Shown here one piece after another: positions 27,419 to 35,819 of a stretch of DNA of 64,000 bases. The position numbers were made by a program, and so were the translations under genes. Position 1 is the first letter of the stretch, and each line of letters begins with the position of its first letter. The DNA comes from Sphingobacterium sp. BN32 (lineage in GTDB: Bacteria > Bacteroidota > Bacteroidia > Sphingobacteriales > Sphingobacteriaceae): the NCBI RefSeq assembly GCF_030503615.1, contig NZ_CP129963.1, positions 2,046,001 to 2,110,000 on the forward strand, written 5' to 3'. A model generated the notes under the pieces. That model had not been told where the DNA came from. It did not search any database and worked only from the letters and a program-made list of their open reading frames with translations.

Positions 27419-27474
27419 TAACTACTAACTACTAACTACTAACTACTAACTACTAAATACTAAGTACTAAAGAC
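27419..27474. repeat. Eight tandem heptamers TAANTAC
   Basis: Exactly 56 bp form eight 7-bp units: five TAACTAC followed by TAAATAC, TAAGTAC and TAAAGAC. The array ends at the TAG stop of the convergent DUF2891 gene. Confidence 0.9.
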
Positions 27475-28574
27475 TATTCCCCAGCAAGCGCATACAACGC
27501 AAAGGTCCCTAGCCAGTGTGAGCCCATGTAGTCATCTTTTGCAGAGATATTTCCGATGGAAAATGCGATATGGTTTTCAGCGATTGCTTTCAGGGCTTCC
27601 AGTTCTGGGATTTGTTTTACGATTCCTTTTAAGCAGACAGCTCGGCTGTAATTTAGACCATCTAGATGCACTAACTTTCCATCAGTCCGATCTTTTACTA
27701 CGGCCGGCTCTAACTTAAAGTCTTTATCAAAAAGAACGGGCATAAATGTCTTTAGCCAAGCATTATAATCCTGCTTATTCATTACTTTGCTCATCAGAAA
27801 TGCTTCTTCCAAACAAGGTGAGAGGAAGTCATTTCCACTAGGTTCATATGCCAGATTACAGTTGACATCCTGTTTGTAGTAACGAAGGCTATGTTCTTTA
27901 ATTACTTCTTCGAAGGATTTGTCGCCCACGGTACGTGCATAATCTAGCGACAGGGAAAGACCGAAAGCTGTGTTATCATGCTGCCCGGTACGTATCGGGT
28001 AAAGTTGCTTCGGAAGATACTCCTTGTAGCGCTGTACTAGTAAATCGACTAAGGGTTGTAAGGCCTGCTCCCAGCGTTTTGCATCCGGGTCGTTCCAAGT
28101 GTGCAGCTCCTCCTGCAATTTAAAAAGCCATGCCCAACCGTAGGTACGTTCAAACCCGAGATTATTCTTATCCTCAAAAAAAGCTTTCTCGATGATTACA
28201 TTATCAGCAGTAATATGCTGATTAAGAACTTTACGAACCTCTCCATTAGCGTCCAGTTCTGGAAACTGCTTCATGAGCTTCACGATAGACCAATATCCGT
28301 GGACTGAAGAGTGCCAGTCGTAGCATCCGTAAAACACGGGGCGCAGGACTTTAGGTGTTTTTAAATCGACTTCCGATGCAAGAACCTGACCAAGTTTATT
28401 CGGATACTCTATCTGTAAACAATGTATTGGTAGAGCAAAGATATCTTTCGCTAGCGTTGCTGTAAGATGAGTTTTTTCAATTTCGGTTTTTTCTTTTTTA
28501 ACGGTTTCCGATTGACATGAACTAAAAATACCGGATATCAATACTAACCCTAAAATCGTTGTACTTATGCGCAT
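27474..28574 (-). CDS. DUF2891 family lipoprotein
   Basis: The product has 366 residues. A lipoprotein signal with lipobox ISGIFSSC puts the cysteine near residue 20. The DUF2891 signatures FYGCYDWHSSVHGYW, GFERTYGWAWL, PSGNDFLSPCLEEAFLM, HLDGLNYSRAVCLKGI and GSHWLGTFALYA are all present. The family has an (alpha/alpha) toroid-like pattern and an unknown activity. The protein ends normally (YALAGE) although its TAG stop is part of the adjacent repeat. It is divergent from the DUF937 gene. Confidence 0.88.
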   Translation of the reverse strand: MRISTTILGLVLISGIFSSCQSETVKKEKTEIEKTHLTATLAKDIFALPIHCLQIEYPNKLGQVLASEVDLKTPKVLRPVFYGCYDWHSSVHGYWSIVKLMKQFPELDANGEVRKVLNQHITADNVIIEKAFFEDKNNLGFERTYGWAWLFKLQEELHTWNDPDAKRWEQALQPLVDLLVQRYKEYLPKQLYPIRTGQHDNTAFGLSLSLDYARTVGDKSFEEVIKEHSLRYYKQDVNCNLAYEPSGNDFLSPCLEEAFLMSKVMNKQDYNAWLKTFMPVLFDKDFKLEPAVVKDRTDGKLVHLDGLNYSRAVCLKGIVKQIPELEALKAIAENHIAFSIGNISAKDDYMGSHWLGTFALYALAGE

Positions 28575-28586
28575 TTACTTTGGCTT

Positions 28587-28594
28587 TATATTTG
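28587..28594 (+). promoter_or_regulatory. Candidate -7 element TATATTTG for the DUF937 gene
   Basis: A full match to TAnnTTTG, 47 bp before the start codon, in the short divergent gap with DUF2891. Confidence 0.45.
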
Positions 28595-28641
28595 ATTTAT
28601 AAGCAGTAAATTTATAACAATAAAACAAAATAAACCAAAAC

Positions 28642-29316
28642 ATGAATATCACAGATTTAATTTCCGGCAATATCGGCTCCCAAGCTGTAGAGAGTATTTC
28701 TCAAAAATTAGGCGTAGACAAAGATAAAGCACAGTATGTAGTTGCTGCCGCAGTACCCTTGATGATGTCTGCTTTAAACTACAACGCGAACAAAAGTCCC
28801 GAGCAAGCGAATGGCATTCAAAATGCGATCGACAGCAAACATAACGGTAGTATCTTCGACAATTTGGGTGCATTGTTCAACGAAGGCCCTACCGAGGATG
28901 AGGATAAGATCGTAAACCATATGTTTGGTAGAAACACGGATAACGTAAAGGAAACCTTATCGGCAAAAACAGGATTAGATATTAAGAAAATCGCAGGAAT
29001 TTTAGCTTTAGTAGCTCCGCTTGTTATGGGCTACCTAGGTAAGAAGAAGCAAGAAAGCGCTGGTGAAGCGGGATCTTCTGGCGGTGGTATCGGCGATTTA
29101 ATCGGTAGTGTTTTGGGCGGAGGCGGTTCGGGTGCTGCATCCGGCGGTTTAGGAGGTATTCTTGGTAACATCCTTGGCGGTGCGGGCGCAAACAGCTCCC
29201 AGCCAAATGTTGGAGGTGGCTTAGGCGATCTAGTTGGTGACTTCTTCAATCAAGATAAAGACAAAGAATCTAAAGGTGGAATTTTGGATGCTTTAACTGG
29301 CATGTTTGGAAAATAA
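28642..29316 (+). CDS. DUF937 family protein
   Basis: The product has 224 residues. The N-terminal ~130 residues match DUF937, with VESISQKLGVDKDKAQYVVAAAVPLMMSAL and ADNVKETLSAKTGLDIKKIAGILALVAPLVMGYLG-like repeats. A glycine/serine-rich linker (~residues 145-205) and a short C-terminal segment (GILDALTGMFGK) follow. The family, related to YidB, has no assigned function. No signal peptide is visible. A terminator follows, so it is monocistronic. Confidence 0.85.
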   Translation: MNITDLISGNIGSQAVESISQKLGVDKDKAQYVVAAAVPLMMSALNYNANKSPEQANGIQNAIDSKHNGSIFDNLGALFNEGPTEDEDKIVNHMFGRNTDNVKETLSAKTGLDIKKIAGILALVAPLVMGYLGKKKQESAGEAGSSGGGIGDLIGSVLGGGGSGAASGGLGGILGNILGGAGANSSQPNVGGGLGDLVGDFFNQDKDKESKGGILDALTGMFGK

Positions 29317-29341
29317 GACATAAAACATAAACATATAGAGC

Positions 29342-29377
29342 AGGCTGCGCATTGATTTGCTGCAGCCTATTTTGTTT
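29342..29377 (+). terminator. Intrinsic terminator of the DUF937 gene
   Basis: AGGCTGC (29342-29348) pairs with GCAGCCT (29362-29368), followed by ATTTTGTTTT. Confidence 0.75.
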
Positions 29378-29458
29378 TAAACGATGCATGACCTTTGCCA
29401 GAAAAACAATTGATAGCAAATAGTATTTGAATTTCACCCTTGCGCCCTTATTTTCCGC

Positions 29459-29466
29459 TATCTTTG
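29459..29466 (+). promoter_or_regulatory. Leaderless-type -7 element TATCTTTG for the threonine-aldolase-like gene
   Basis: TATCTTTG ends 5 bp before the ATG at 29472, so the transcript should begin at about the start codon. A TTG at 29440-29442 lies 16 bp upstream of it as a possible -33. Confidence 0.6.
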
Positions 29467-29471
29467 AGCTA

Positions 29472-30509
29472 ATGGGAACCAAAGTCAGTTTTAAGAACGA
29501 TTATTCGGAAGGCGCACACCCCCGGATACTCGAAGTGTTATTAGAGACAAACCTGCAACAAGAGGCAGGGTATGGATACGATCGCATCAGTGAACAGGCG
29601 AAAAGATTTATCAGAAAACATCTAGAGAACCCCGATACGCCTATCTATTTTGTTTCTGGAGGTACACAAGCCAATCTTCTAGTGATTAGTCACTTATTGA
29701 AACCTTATGAATCAGTAATCGCTGCGGACACGGGCCACATTCATGTACATGAGACTGGTGCTATTGAGTACGCGGGGCATAAAATTAATACGGTTCCGCA
29801 TATCGATGGGAAATTGACGATCGAAGGAATTCAATCGATATTGGACTTGCATAATGACGAGCATATGGTAAAACCCGCTCTGGTCTATATCTCCCAAACG
29901 ACGGAACTGGGAAGCATTTATACAAAAGAAGAACTTCAACTTATTTCTACACTGTGCAGGGAAAAGGGACTAAAACTGTTTATAGACGGAGCAAGGATGG
30001 CCGCCGCCCTCTGCAGTGAGAAGGTTTCCCTAGTGATCCGAGATGTTGCTGCGTATGCGGACGTTTTTTATTTGGGTGCGACGAAGAACGGAGGCTTACT
30101 TGGGGAAGCGATTATATTTACAAATTCCGCGCTTGCAGAAGGATTTTCCTATGCGATGAAGCAAAAAGGGGCATTGATGGCAAAAGGGCGCCTATTAGCT
30201 GCACAATTTTATGCTTTATTTGAGCATCAACTTTATTTTGATCTGGCAAAACGTGCGAATCGCCACGCTATGCGCATCGCTGAGGCACTTCAGTCGGCAG
30301 GATTTTCTTTTTCATTGTCCCCAGAAAGCAATCAGCTATTTCCGATCCTGCCCTACAGCGTCATCAATGTTCTTTACGATGAATTTGAATTCTATGTTTG
30401 GGAAAAACTGAATGAGCAAGAAGCAGTCGTCCGTATCGTTTGCTCATGGGCAACAAACGAAAACGATGTTGATTTGTTCATTAAAAGAATAAAGGACCTG
30501 AGTAGCTAG
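29472..30509 (+). CDS. Threonine-aldolase-like PLP lyase
   Basis: The product has 345 residues. It is a fold-type I PLP enzyme of the beta-eliminating lyase/threonine aldolase family. The start is SFKNDYSEGAHPRIL, with FVSGGTQANLLVISHLL, the Asp of KLFIDGARMAAAL and the Schiff-base lysine in YLGATKNGGLLGEA. It is expected to cleave L-threonine or allo-threonine to glycine and acetaldehyde. A TTG at 29427 lengthens the frame by 15 residues, but it would lie upstream of the promoter element, so the ATG at 29472 is preferred. Confidence 0.88.
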   Translation: MGTKVSFKNDYSEGAHPRILEVLLETNLQQEAGYGYDRISEQAKRFIRKHLENPDTPIYFVSGGTQANLLVISHLLKPYESVIAADTGHIHVHETGAIEYAGHKINTVPHIDGKLTIEGIQSILDLHNDEHMVKPALVYISQTTELGSIYTKEELQLISTLCREKGLKLFIDGARMAAALCSEKVSLVIRDVAAYADVFYLGATKNGGLLGEAIIFTNSALAEGFSYAMKQKGALMAKGRLLAAQFYALFEHQLYFDLAKRANRHAMRIAEALQSAGFSFSLSPESNQLFPILPYSVINVLYDEFEFYVWEKLNEQEAVVRIVCSWATNENDVDLFIKRIKDLSS

Positions 30510-30572
30510 GTCGGTAGGACATTTGAGATTTTATTTGTTATATTTCACACTTAAATATTAGCGAGCGTAACG

Positions 30573-31103
30573 ATGATGAAGGAAGAATACGTAATATTAG
30601 TCGACGAACAGGACAATCCCATTGGCGAGATGGAAAAGCAGGCTGCACATGAGCAAAATAAAAAGCATCGTGCGTTCTCTGTTTTTTTATTGGACGAACA
30701 AGGAAGAATATTGTTGCAAAAACGAGCTGCTGGCAAATATCATAGTCCAAACCTATGGACCAATGCCTGCTGTGGGCACCCCCGCCCTGCTGAGGAAACG
30801 ATTGATGCGGCAAAACGGAGAACATTTGAGGAATTGGGAATACAAGTCGAAATCGAAGAACTCTTTACCTTATCTTACGCTGAGGAATTGGAAAATGGTT
30901 TATGGGAAAATGAGTATGACCACGTTTTTGTTGGAAAATATACTGACCCGATAGAACGCTTTAATCCAGATGAAGTGCGGGCAATTAAATATGTAGCCGC
31001 CTATGAATTATTAGATGACCTAAAGCTTCACCCGGAACAATATACATTTTGGTTTAAGAAAATAATGCCGAAGCTGCTTCCCTATCTTGAAAAAGTAGAT
31101 TAA
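30573..31103 (+). CDS. idi: Isopentenyl-diphosphate delta-isomerase, type I
   Basis: The product has 176 residues. This Nudix-fold isomerase interconverts IPP and DMAPP in isoprenoid synthesis. Visible motifs are HRAFSVFLLDEQGRILLQKRAAGKYHSPNLWTN, the catalytic Cys and His in NACCGHP, a Nudix-like helix RRTFEELGI, and the catalytic Glu in GLWENEYDHVF. Length is normal. The start has two adjacent Met codons. It lies 63 bp after the threonine-aldolase-like gene, with a near-match -7 element (TATATTTC) in between. Confidence 0.95.
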   Translation: MMKEEYVILVDEQDNPIGEMEKQAAHEQNKKHRAFSVFLLDEQGRILLQKRAAGKYHSPNLWTNACCGHPRPAEETIDAAKRRTFEELGIQVEIEELFTLSYAEELENGLWENEYDHVFVGKYTDPIERFNPDEVRAIKYVAAYELLDDLKLHPEQYTFWFKKIMPKLLPYLEKVD

Positions 31104-31214
31104 AGTGTCTGCAAATTTTCAAAATTTAAAACAAGTAGAATTTCTGTCATCAAAATATTATATTGCATCATCTACAAGAAGCAATATCATATTTTATTTT
31201 CAATTTATTATTGT

Positions 31215-31222
31215 TATTTTTG
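31215..31222 (+). promoter_or_regulatory. Candidate -7 element TATTTTTG for the FUSC gene
   Basis: Full match to TAnnTTTG, 33 bp before the ATG. Confidence 0.5.
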
Positions 31223-31255
31223 CGCCTATAAATTAATGCAATTATAACATATTGA

Positions 31256-33274
31256 ATGCTGCTTTTTTTAAAGGTAGCGTCATTTTTAAGGACTGAATCT
31301 AGTCTGGACGCACTTCGAAACATTTTAACCATCCTTTTACCCAGCACTTTGCTATTCCTTTTTTGGGATGGTCATATCGCAGTCGCTTTTGCTGTGGGCA
31401 CTTTATTGGCCTCACTAACCGATCTACCAGGCAATAAATCGGACAAACTAAGCACCGCATTCTATTGTATCCCGATCTTTTTCGTTACAGCAATAACAAG
31501 CTCACTAGCTTTACATTATAATTCCTGGACTATAGTATTACTTTTAGGAATTTTTGGCTTCGTCTATACCATTATTGCCTTACTAGGTTTTCGCATCAAT
31601 GTTGTTGGCAATTTAGGGTTAATCGTCGCCAGCTTTACCATTGGGCTACGTCCTGAAGACCCCATACAATTCAGTCTTTCTGTAACGGCAGGTGCGATAT
31701 TCTTTTTCATCGTTTGTATTGCCCAAGTCTATCTGTTCCCACATCGCTCCTTACGCTATGCGGTGGAAGGCGGAATCAGTAATATGGCGAAACTCATACG
31801 TCTAAAGGTTGATTGTTATGATGAGGATGTACCTCTGAATAAAACGTATAAACAACTAAGCGCGCTGCATTCGCGGGTGAGCGATCAACTAGAATCTGTA
31901 CGTTCCATTCTGTTGCGCGACAAACGTCTTCTCGCAGAAGGGAATGCATACAGCAAGCGCTGGTTGGCTAAGCTCTACCAATTGGTCGATCTTTATGAGC
32001 TATTGATGGCCGTAGATAACGATTATGAGACGATTAGAGAGACTTTGAGCGGTGGAAACACCTTACACAGCATCCGAAGGTCTTTAGCGATTCTAGCCTA
32101 CGAAACGTCGCGATTGATGCAATCCAACAAAGAGAGAACTTTCCGCAGCATAGGTACGGCAGAACTGAAAAGATTATACGCGCAGCTAGAAGCAGAGCAG
32201 CGTCAGGCTTCTCCAGAAAAAGCGGCATTAATTTATTCTATAAGTGCTCAATTAAAGCAGTTGTCGGATATCCTTCAGCATATACATATCAGTAAGTTTG
32301 CTGCTGATGACTCCTGGATAGAATCTAAAAACTTTAAGGATTTTGTTGCTCCACAGAGCAGCTTCCAAACCATTATTAAGAATTTAAATTTTCGTTCGCC
32401 TATTTTTTCTTATGCGGTACGTATGTCGATTCTCTTGATATCGGGTGGTTTGATCGGGTTTCTCCTGCCGGAGTATCGTTATGCTTCCTGGATTTTGTTG
32501 ACCATAATCTTAGTCGCCAGACCGAGCTATACCATTACGCAAAAGAGAAATTACCAACGAATTGTAGGTTCTTTGATTGGTATTGCGATCAGCCTACTTT
32601 TATTGCTGCTAATCAAAAATACCTTTGCCCTTTTAGCGATCGCCGCATTGTGTCTCTACCTGTTTCTTCTTTTCAATAAACCCAATTACTTGGTATGCGT
32701 GATTTTCATTACGATTACGATCTTGCTGGGACAGAAACTACATGAAGGAGAGCTTCATGATATTTTAGGTAGCAGATTCGCCTTCACCCTCTTAGGTTCT
32801 ATATTTGCGGTTCTGGGTTGTTTGGCGATTCCTATCAATCATTATCGAAGCGTAGAACAAACGACAGCTTCTCTTTTCAAACATTTTCGTGATTACCTGG
32901 AGAAGATACAGGAAAGCTACCAGACCGCGAACTTGAATCACTACGACCTTCGCCTGCTGCGTAAATTTACGCAGGCTTCCTTGGCGCAAAGTTATGATTC
33001 GCTAGAGCAATTTGGGAAAGAGCCGCTTCGCGGAAAGGCTTTCAAAGACGATATACAGCATTTACAAACGCTCGCTTACCGCATCAACGCATTGCTGGTT
33101 GGCTTATCGGTCAACATCACCAAACTTGGGCTAAACTGGAATTCTGATGCCATGAATTCTCGGGTGAATTATGTTCAGGTGCTCATCGAAGAAGCGGAAG
33201 AGCTATCTAAGAAACTCGCACAATCCAAGCGTGCGAAGGATAACAGCAAAGTTAATCTTCAACCCTCAAAGTAA
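31256..33274 (+). CDS. FUSC family (YccS-like) membrane protein
   Basis: The product has 672 residues. Two blocks of about five to six transmembrane segments (residues ~20-160 and ~385-525) are separated by a cytosolic helical region (~170-360). This is the two-fold arrangement of the YccS/YhfK/FusC family, related to aromatic acid exporters such as AaeB. The second block contains YRYASWILLTIILVARPSYTITQKRNYQRIVGSLIG, a typical family signature. It probably exports small aromatic or organic acids, but the substrate is unknown and no membrane-fusion partner is adjacent. Confidence 0.88.
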   Translation: MLLFLKVASFLRTESSLDALRNILTILLPSTLLFLFWDGHIAVAFAVGTLLASLTDLPGNKSDKLSTAFYCIPIFFVTAITSSLALHYNSWTIVLLLGIFGFVYTIIALLGFRINVVGNLGLIVASFTIGLRPEDPIQFSLSVTAGAIFFFIVCIAQVYLFPHRSLRYAVEGGISNMAKLIRLKVDCYDEDVPLNKTYKQLSALHSRVSDQLESVRSILLRDKRLLAEGNAYSKRWLAKLYQLVDLYELLMAVDNDYETIRETLSGGNTLHSIRRSLAILAYETSRLMQSNKERTFRSIGTAELKRLYAQLEAEQRQASPEKAALIYSISAQLKQLSDILQHIHISKFAADDSWIESKNFKDFVAPQSSFQTIIKNLNFRSPIFSYAVRMSILLISGGLIGFLLPEYRYASWILLTIILVARPSYTITQKRNYQRIVGSLIGIAISLLLLLLIKNTFALLAIAALCLYLFLLFNKPNYLVCVIFITITILLGQKLHEGELHDILGSRFAFTLLGSIFAVLGCLAIPINHYRSVEQTTASLFKHFRDYLEKIQESYQTANLNHYDLRLLRKFTQASLAQSYDSLEQFGKEPLRGKAFKDDIQHLQTLAYRINALLVGLSVNITKLGLNWNSDAMNSRVNYVQVLIEEAEELSKKLAQSKRAKDNSKVNLQPSK

Positions 33275-33351
33275 GGGACACCCAGCATTTCTTGCCTTAA
33301 GACAAGCGAACTTTGCATAGTATTTGAGATATTGCATTAAAGCAATGTACT

Positions 33352-33849
33352 ATGGAAATCAATCAGCAAATATCAAGGGAGATTACGGAGGTTTTTGATC
33401 AGCTTAAGACGCTTATTCAGGATCTCACGGATGAACAGATTAATAGAAGGCCCGAAGCTGGCGGATGGAGTATCGGCCAAATCGTTGAGCATATTCTGCG
33501 TAGTTCGAATGGTATTCCGGATCGTAAAGTGCAGACCTATAATCGCGCTTTTGACGAGCAAGTGCCTGCTATTCGATCGCTGTTCTTGGATTTAAATACT
33601 AAGTTTGAAGCGGATAAAAGCTTGTTGCCTAAGGAGGATAATTATACGAAGGAGGACCTGCTAGAACGTGTGTTGGCTCGAAAAACGAAGCTTGTTCTGG
33701 ATGTGAAGGATAAGGATTTGACGCTGATGTGCATGGATATGGAATTCCCGAATCTTGGCTATCTGACCAGGTTTGAATGGTTGACGGTGATAGCGGCGCA
33801 TAGCAAACGACATTGTTTTCAGATTGAGAGTGTGAAGGGGGAATTATAG
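33352..33849 (+). CDS. DinB-like (YfiT/DinB superfamily) protein
   Basis: The product has 165 residues, a four-helix bundle with the DinB_2 pattern. The first metal histidine is in GGWSIGQIVEHILRSS and the others in AAHSKRHCFQIESV. These proteins bind a divalent metal and include thiol-dependent S-transferases; the partner thiol and substrate are unknown. A small hairpin ATTGC..GCAAT (33331-33346) lies just before the start codon. Confidence 0.82.
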   Translation: MEINQQISREITEVFDQLKTLIQDLTDEQINRRPEAGGWSIGQIVEHILRSSNGIPDRKVQTYNRAFDEQVPAIRSLFLDLNTKFEADKSLLPKEDNYTKEDLLERVLARKTKLVLDVKDKDLTLMCMDMEFPNLGYLTRFEWLTVIAAHSKRHCFQIESVKGEL

Positions 33850-33899
33850 CGGGGCGAATAAAGGTTCTTCACAGCTTTCTGTAATAGATATTGAACAAT

Positions 33900-34334
33900 C
33901 TATTTTTTGAATAGATCGACTATCGTCTTTAACGGCAAAAACATCCGTTTTGACGTTTTCAAAGGTAGAAAGCCTAGTTTAGTGTAAAATCTCTCAGCAG
34001 GCTCATTGGTTGGATCAACAATGACGGCATGGTTCCCCACGAGCGTGCTAATTTCTAGGATTCGTTTAAATGCATCAATTAGTATCGCTTGGCCTAGCTT
34101 GTTTCCCTGATAGTACTGGTGTATTGCTAAACGTCCAATAATGATAACAGGCACCTCAGTATATGATAAAGATTTCGCTAAATTGTCGGGGATATCGGAT
34201 ATATCTATACGATTGGACGAAAGCGTGTAATATGCAATTACATCATTCTTTTTGTCGGCAAGGACATAACAAACCGCCAAGCGCCGTTTGATATCTTGAT
34301 TTGTACAAATGTACGGAAAAGATCCGTACAGCAA
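33900..34334 (-). pseudogene. 5'-truncated GNAT acetyltransferase, TacT-type toxin remnant
   Basis: The open frame has 144 residues beginning at a TTG; an in-frame stop lies three codons upstream and no ATG exists. Proteins of this type normally carry about 25 further N-terminal residues before the QD.KRR..CYVL motif seen here near residue 13. The rest follows the TacT/GNAT toxin pattern: AYYTLSSNRID, VPVIIIGRLAIHQYYQGNKLGQAILIDA, VDPTNEPAERFYTKLGF. The acetyl-CoA loop reads QGNKLG instead of QGxGLG, so a key glycine is lost. No DUF1778-like antitoxin is upstream. It is best read as a decaying toxin gene. Confidence 0.6.
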
Positions 34335-34406
34335 AAGGTGCTAATTATTGAAAAGACTGGGTGTATTGAGGATGGCTAGCGTTTTTGGGCATTACATCTC
34401 CACAAA

Positions 34407-34979
34407 CTACCACCACTGCGCAATTGGTAGCTTATAGAAGTTTAGGTCAATCTTAGTTTGCCATGGAGCCATGGGGAAAGACCAACTTTCGGGAGTCTTA
34501 TCGAATCGGCGACCTATGGATTGGTCACCCCATTGATACTCTACTTTATATTTTTTGCCATTATAATCGATAGCTCCGAACAGGCAGGGCTTCGAGCTTC
34601 CGGACACACCATTCGTATACATCGTTGCTTTGGAAAAAACTACTTGCTGACCTGCGGGAATTTTTACGATAAATCGTGCATCGGGTACTTCAATGGTCAA
34701 ACGCTCGTGCAGGTATTGATAATTTCGCTGATACCGGTCGGTAATCAAATGAGGAAAATCGTCGTTGGTTGGGAATTCTTCGATAAACAGTTCGACATCT
34801 CTAACCAAGCTCAAGGGTTTGTTTAATATCTCTTGGAAGGGAGTGATTTTGTTCAGACTAGTAGACTTAGTTTTTACCGACGCATAAAGCATGAAGCAGA
34901 AAAGAAATATTGCAGCTACAACAACTAAGAGTGCAATTTTTAGCACGCACTTACCAGTTAATTCCTTTTTCTGCTTCAT
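34407..34979 (-). CDS. Hypothetical single-pass membrane protein
   Basis: The product has 190 residues. One membrane segment near the N-terminus (VLKIALLVVVAAIFLFCFMLYASV, ~residues 12-35) anchors an extracytoplasmic domain of about 150 residues rich in aromatic residues at its end (YKLPIAQWW). I recognise no family. It starts 3 bp after the 34983 gene and is surely co-transcribed with it, which suggests a joint function at the membrane. Confidence 0.6.
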   Translation of the reverse strand: MKQKKELTGKCVLKIALLVVVAAIFLFCFMLYASVKTKSTSLNKITPFQEILNKPLSLVRDVELFIEEFPTNDDFPHLITDRYQRNYQYLHERLTIEVPDARFIVKIPAGQQVVFSKATMYTNGVSGSSKPCLFGAIDYNGKKYKVEYQWGDQSIGRRFDKTPESWSFPMAPWQTKIDLNFYKLPIAQWW

Positions 34980-34982
34980 CTA

Positions 34983-35666
34983 TTATTTCTTTTCCGTGAG
35001 GTTTACTTCAAGTAGACCATCCGTTGATTTTAAACGGATATTATAGCTTTTTTGTTCTTCAACCTTCATTTCGTCCGCCGTTTCCTCGAAATCCGTCGAG
35101 TTCATGTTGGCAGGAGTTTGGTGGTGAATCTGCATATCTTTACTCATCGCCAATTTTACAGTACCATTAGCATTCTCTGTTACTTTAAACCATCCAAATC
35201 CGGTCTTCGAGGGTACTCGATTCCCTTCTTCGTAGCGCTCGAAGCGACCAAAATATATATTGTTTGGCTCCATAGGTAATTCTAATGGCTGAGCTGCCGT
35301 TAAATTAGTATCTACAGGCTTGAAGAATGAATCATAGGTTAAATATGCGAATAGCCCGATAACACCAAGTAGCATAATATAACCAAGAGCTTTTATTTTA
35401 AAACGATAGGGTGCTTCTGGTACCTGAGATTCTTTTTGTTGAACAACATTGTGCATGCCCTCCGTCCAATATTTTTTCCCTATTCTTTTATTCGTAACGG
35501 TATCCACATAGAATGGAGCTGCGTCCTTCGATGTCGCTGAAAAAAATGCAGAACTTGAATAGTTACGAACAAAGGATAAAACCATCGGGTTTCCGGGGTT
35601 TACCGGATTTACTAATTGATCTACCGCAAAGGCAGCCTCTTCATGTTGTCGAATAGAAAAAAACAT
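34983..35666 (-). CDS. Hypothetical single-pass membrane protein
   Basis: The product has 227 residues. A cytosolic N-terminal part of ~90 residues (MFFSIRQHEEAAFAVDQLVNPVNPGNP) precedes one membrane segment (ALGYIMLLGVIGLFAYLTY, ~93-111) and a C-terminal extracytoplasmic domain with mostly beta-like sequence (NNIYFGRFERYEEGNRVPSKTGFGWFKV). No family is recognised. It forms a two-gene unit with 34407 and lies downstream of the TPR-AraC regulator on the same strand, 153 bp away with its own -7 element. Confidence 0.6.
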   Translation of the reverse strand: MFFSIRQHEEAAFAVDQLVNPVNPGNPMVLSFVRNYSSSAFFSATSKDAAPFYVDTVTNKRIGKKYWTEGMHNVVQQKESQVPEAPYRFKIKALGYIMLLGVIGLFAYLTYDSFFKPVDTNLTAAQPLELPMEPNNIYFGRFERYEEGNRVPSKTGFGWFKVTENANGTVKLAMSKDMQIHHQTPANMNSTDFEETADEMKVEEQKSYNIRLKSTDGLLEVNLTEKK

Positions 35667-35722
35667 AGAATTCGATTTAGTTTAAGTTCAGCAGTTCGAT
35701 TTTCGAAAAACTGTTGATATAC

Positions 35723-35730
35723 CAAAGGTA
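35723..35730 (-). promoter_or_regulatory. Candidate -7 element for the two-gene membrane unit
   Basis: The minus strand reads TACCTTTG, a full match to TAnnTTTG, 57 bp before the 35666 start. Confidence 0.4.
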
Positions 35731-35819
35731 GGTCACTCCTAAAAAAAATACTATCTGATGCCTTGCGGATTTATATAATACAGGTAGGAAAAACGGCTGG
35801 ATATCATTTAAAACGCTAT

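Larger units (their letters stand above)
27097..27475. repeat. Composite repeat unit 2 (right arm of the inverted pair)
   Basis: It has the same modules as unit 1 with opposite overall orientation: heptamers and GACCTAGGGCGGG at the left edge, the long palindrome (27211-27286), two extra half-arms (TTTCCTGATTCAAGACAAA, TTCCTGTTCAAAAACAAA; 27292-27336), GGCGCC-taatc-GGCGCG (27351-27367), heptamers of the CTAANNT type, CCCGCCCAAGGTC, and eight TAANTAC heptamers. The right edge contains the TAG stop of the DUF2891 gene. Confidence 0.85.

Noticed and set aside
27349..27475. Possible CRISPR array from the short regular repeats
   Set aside because: Units are 7 or 11 bp in direct tandem without spacers, and no cas gene is near.
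34335..34406. Antitoxin gene for the GNAT remnant
   Set aside because: The 72-bp gap has stops in the relevant frame and no antitoxin-like sequence.
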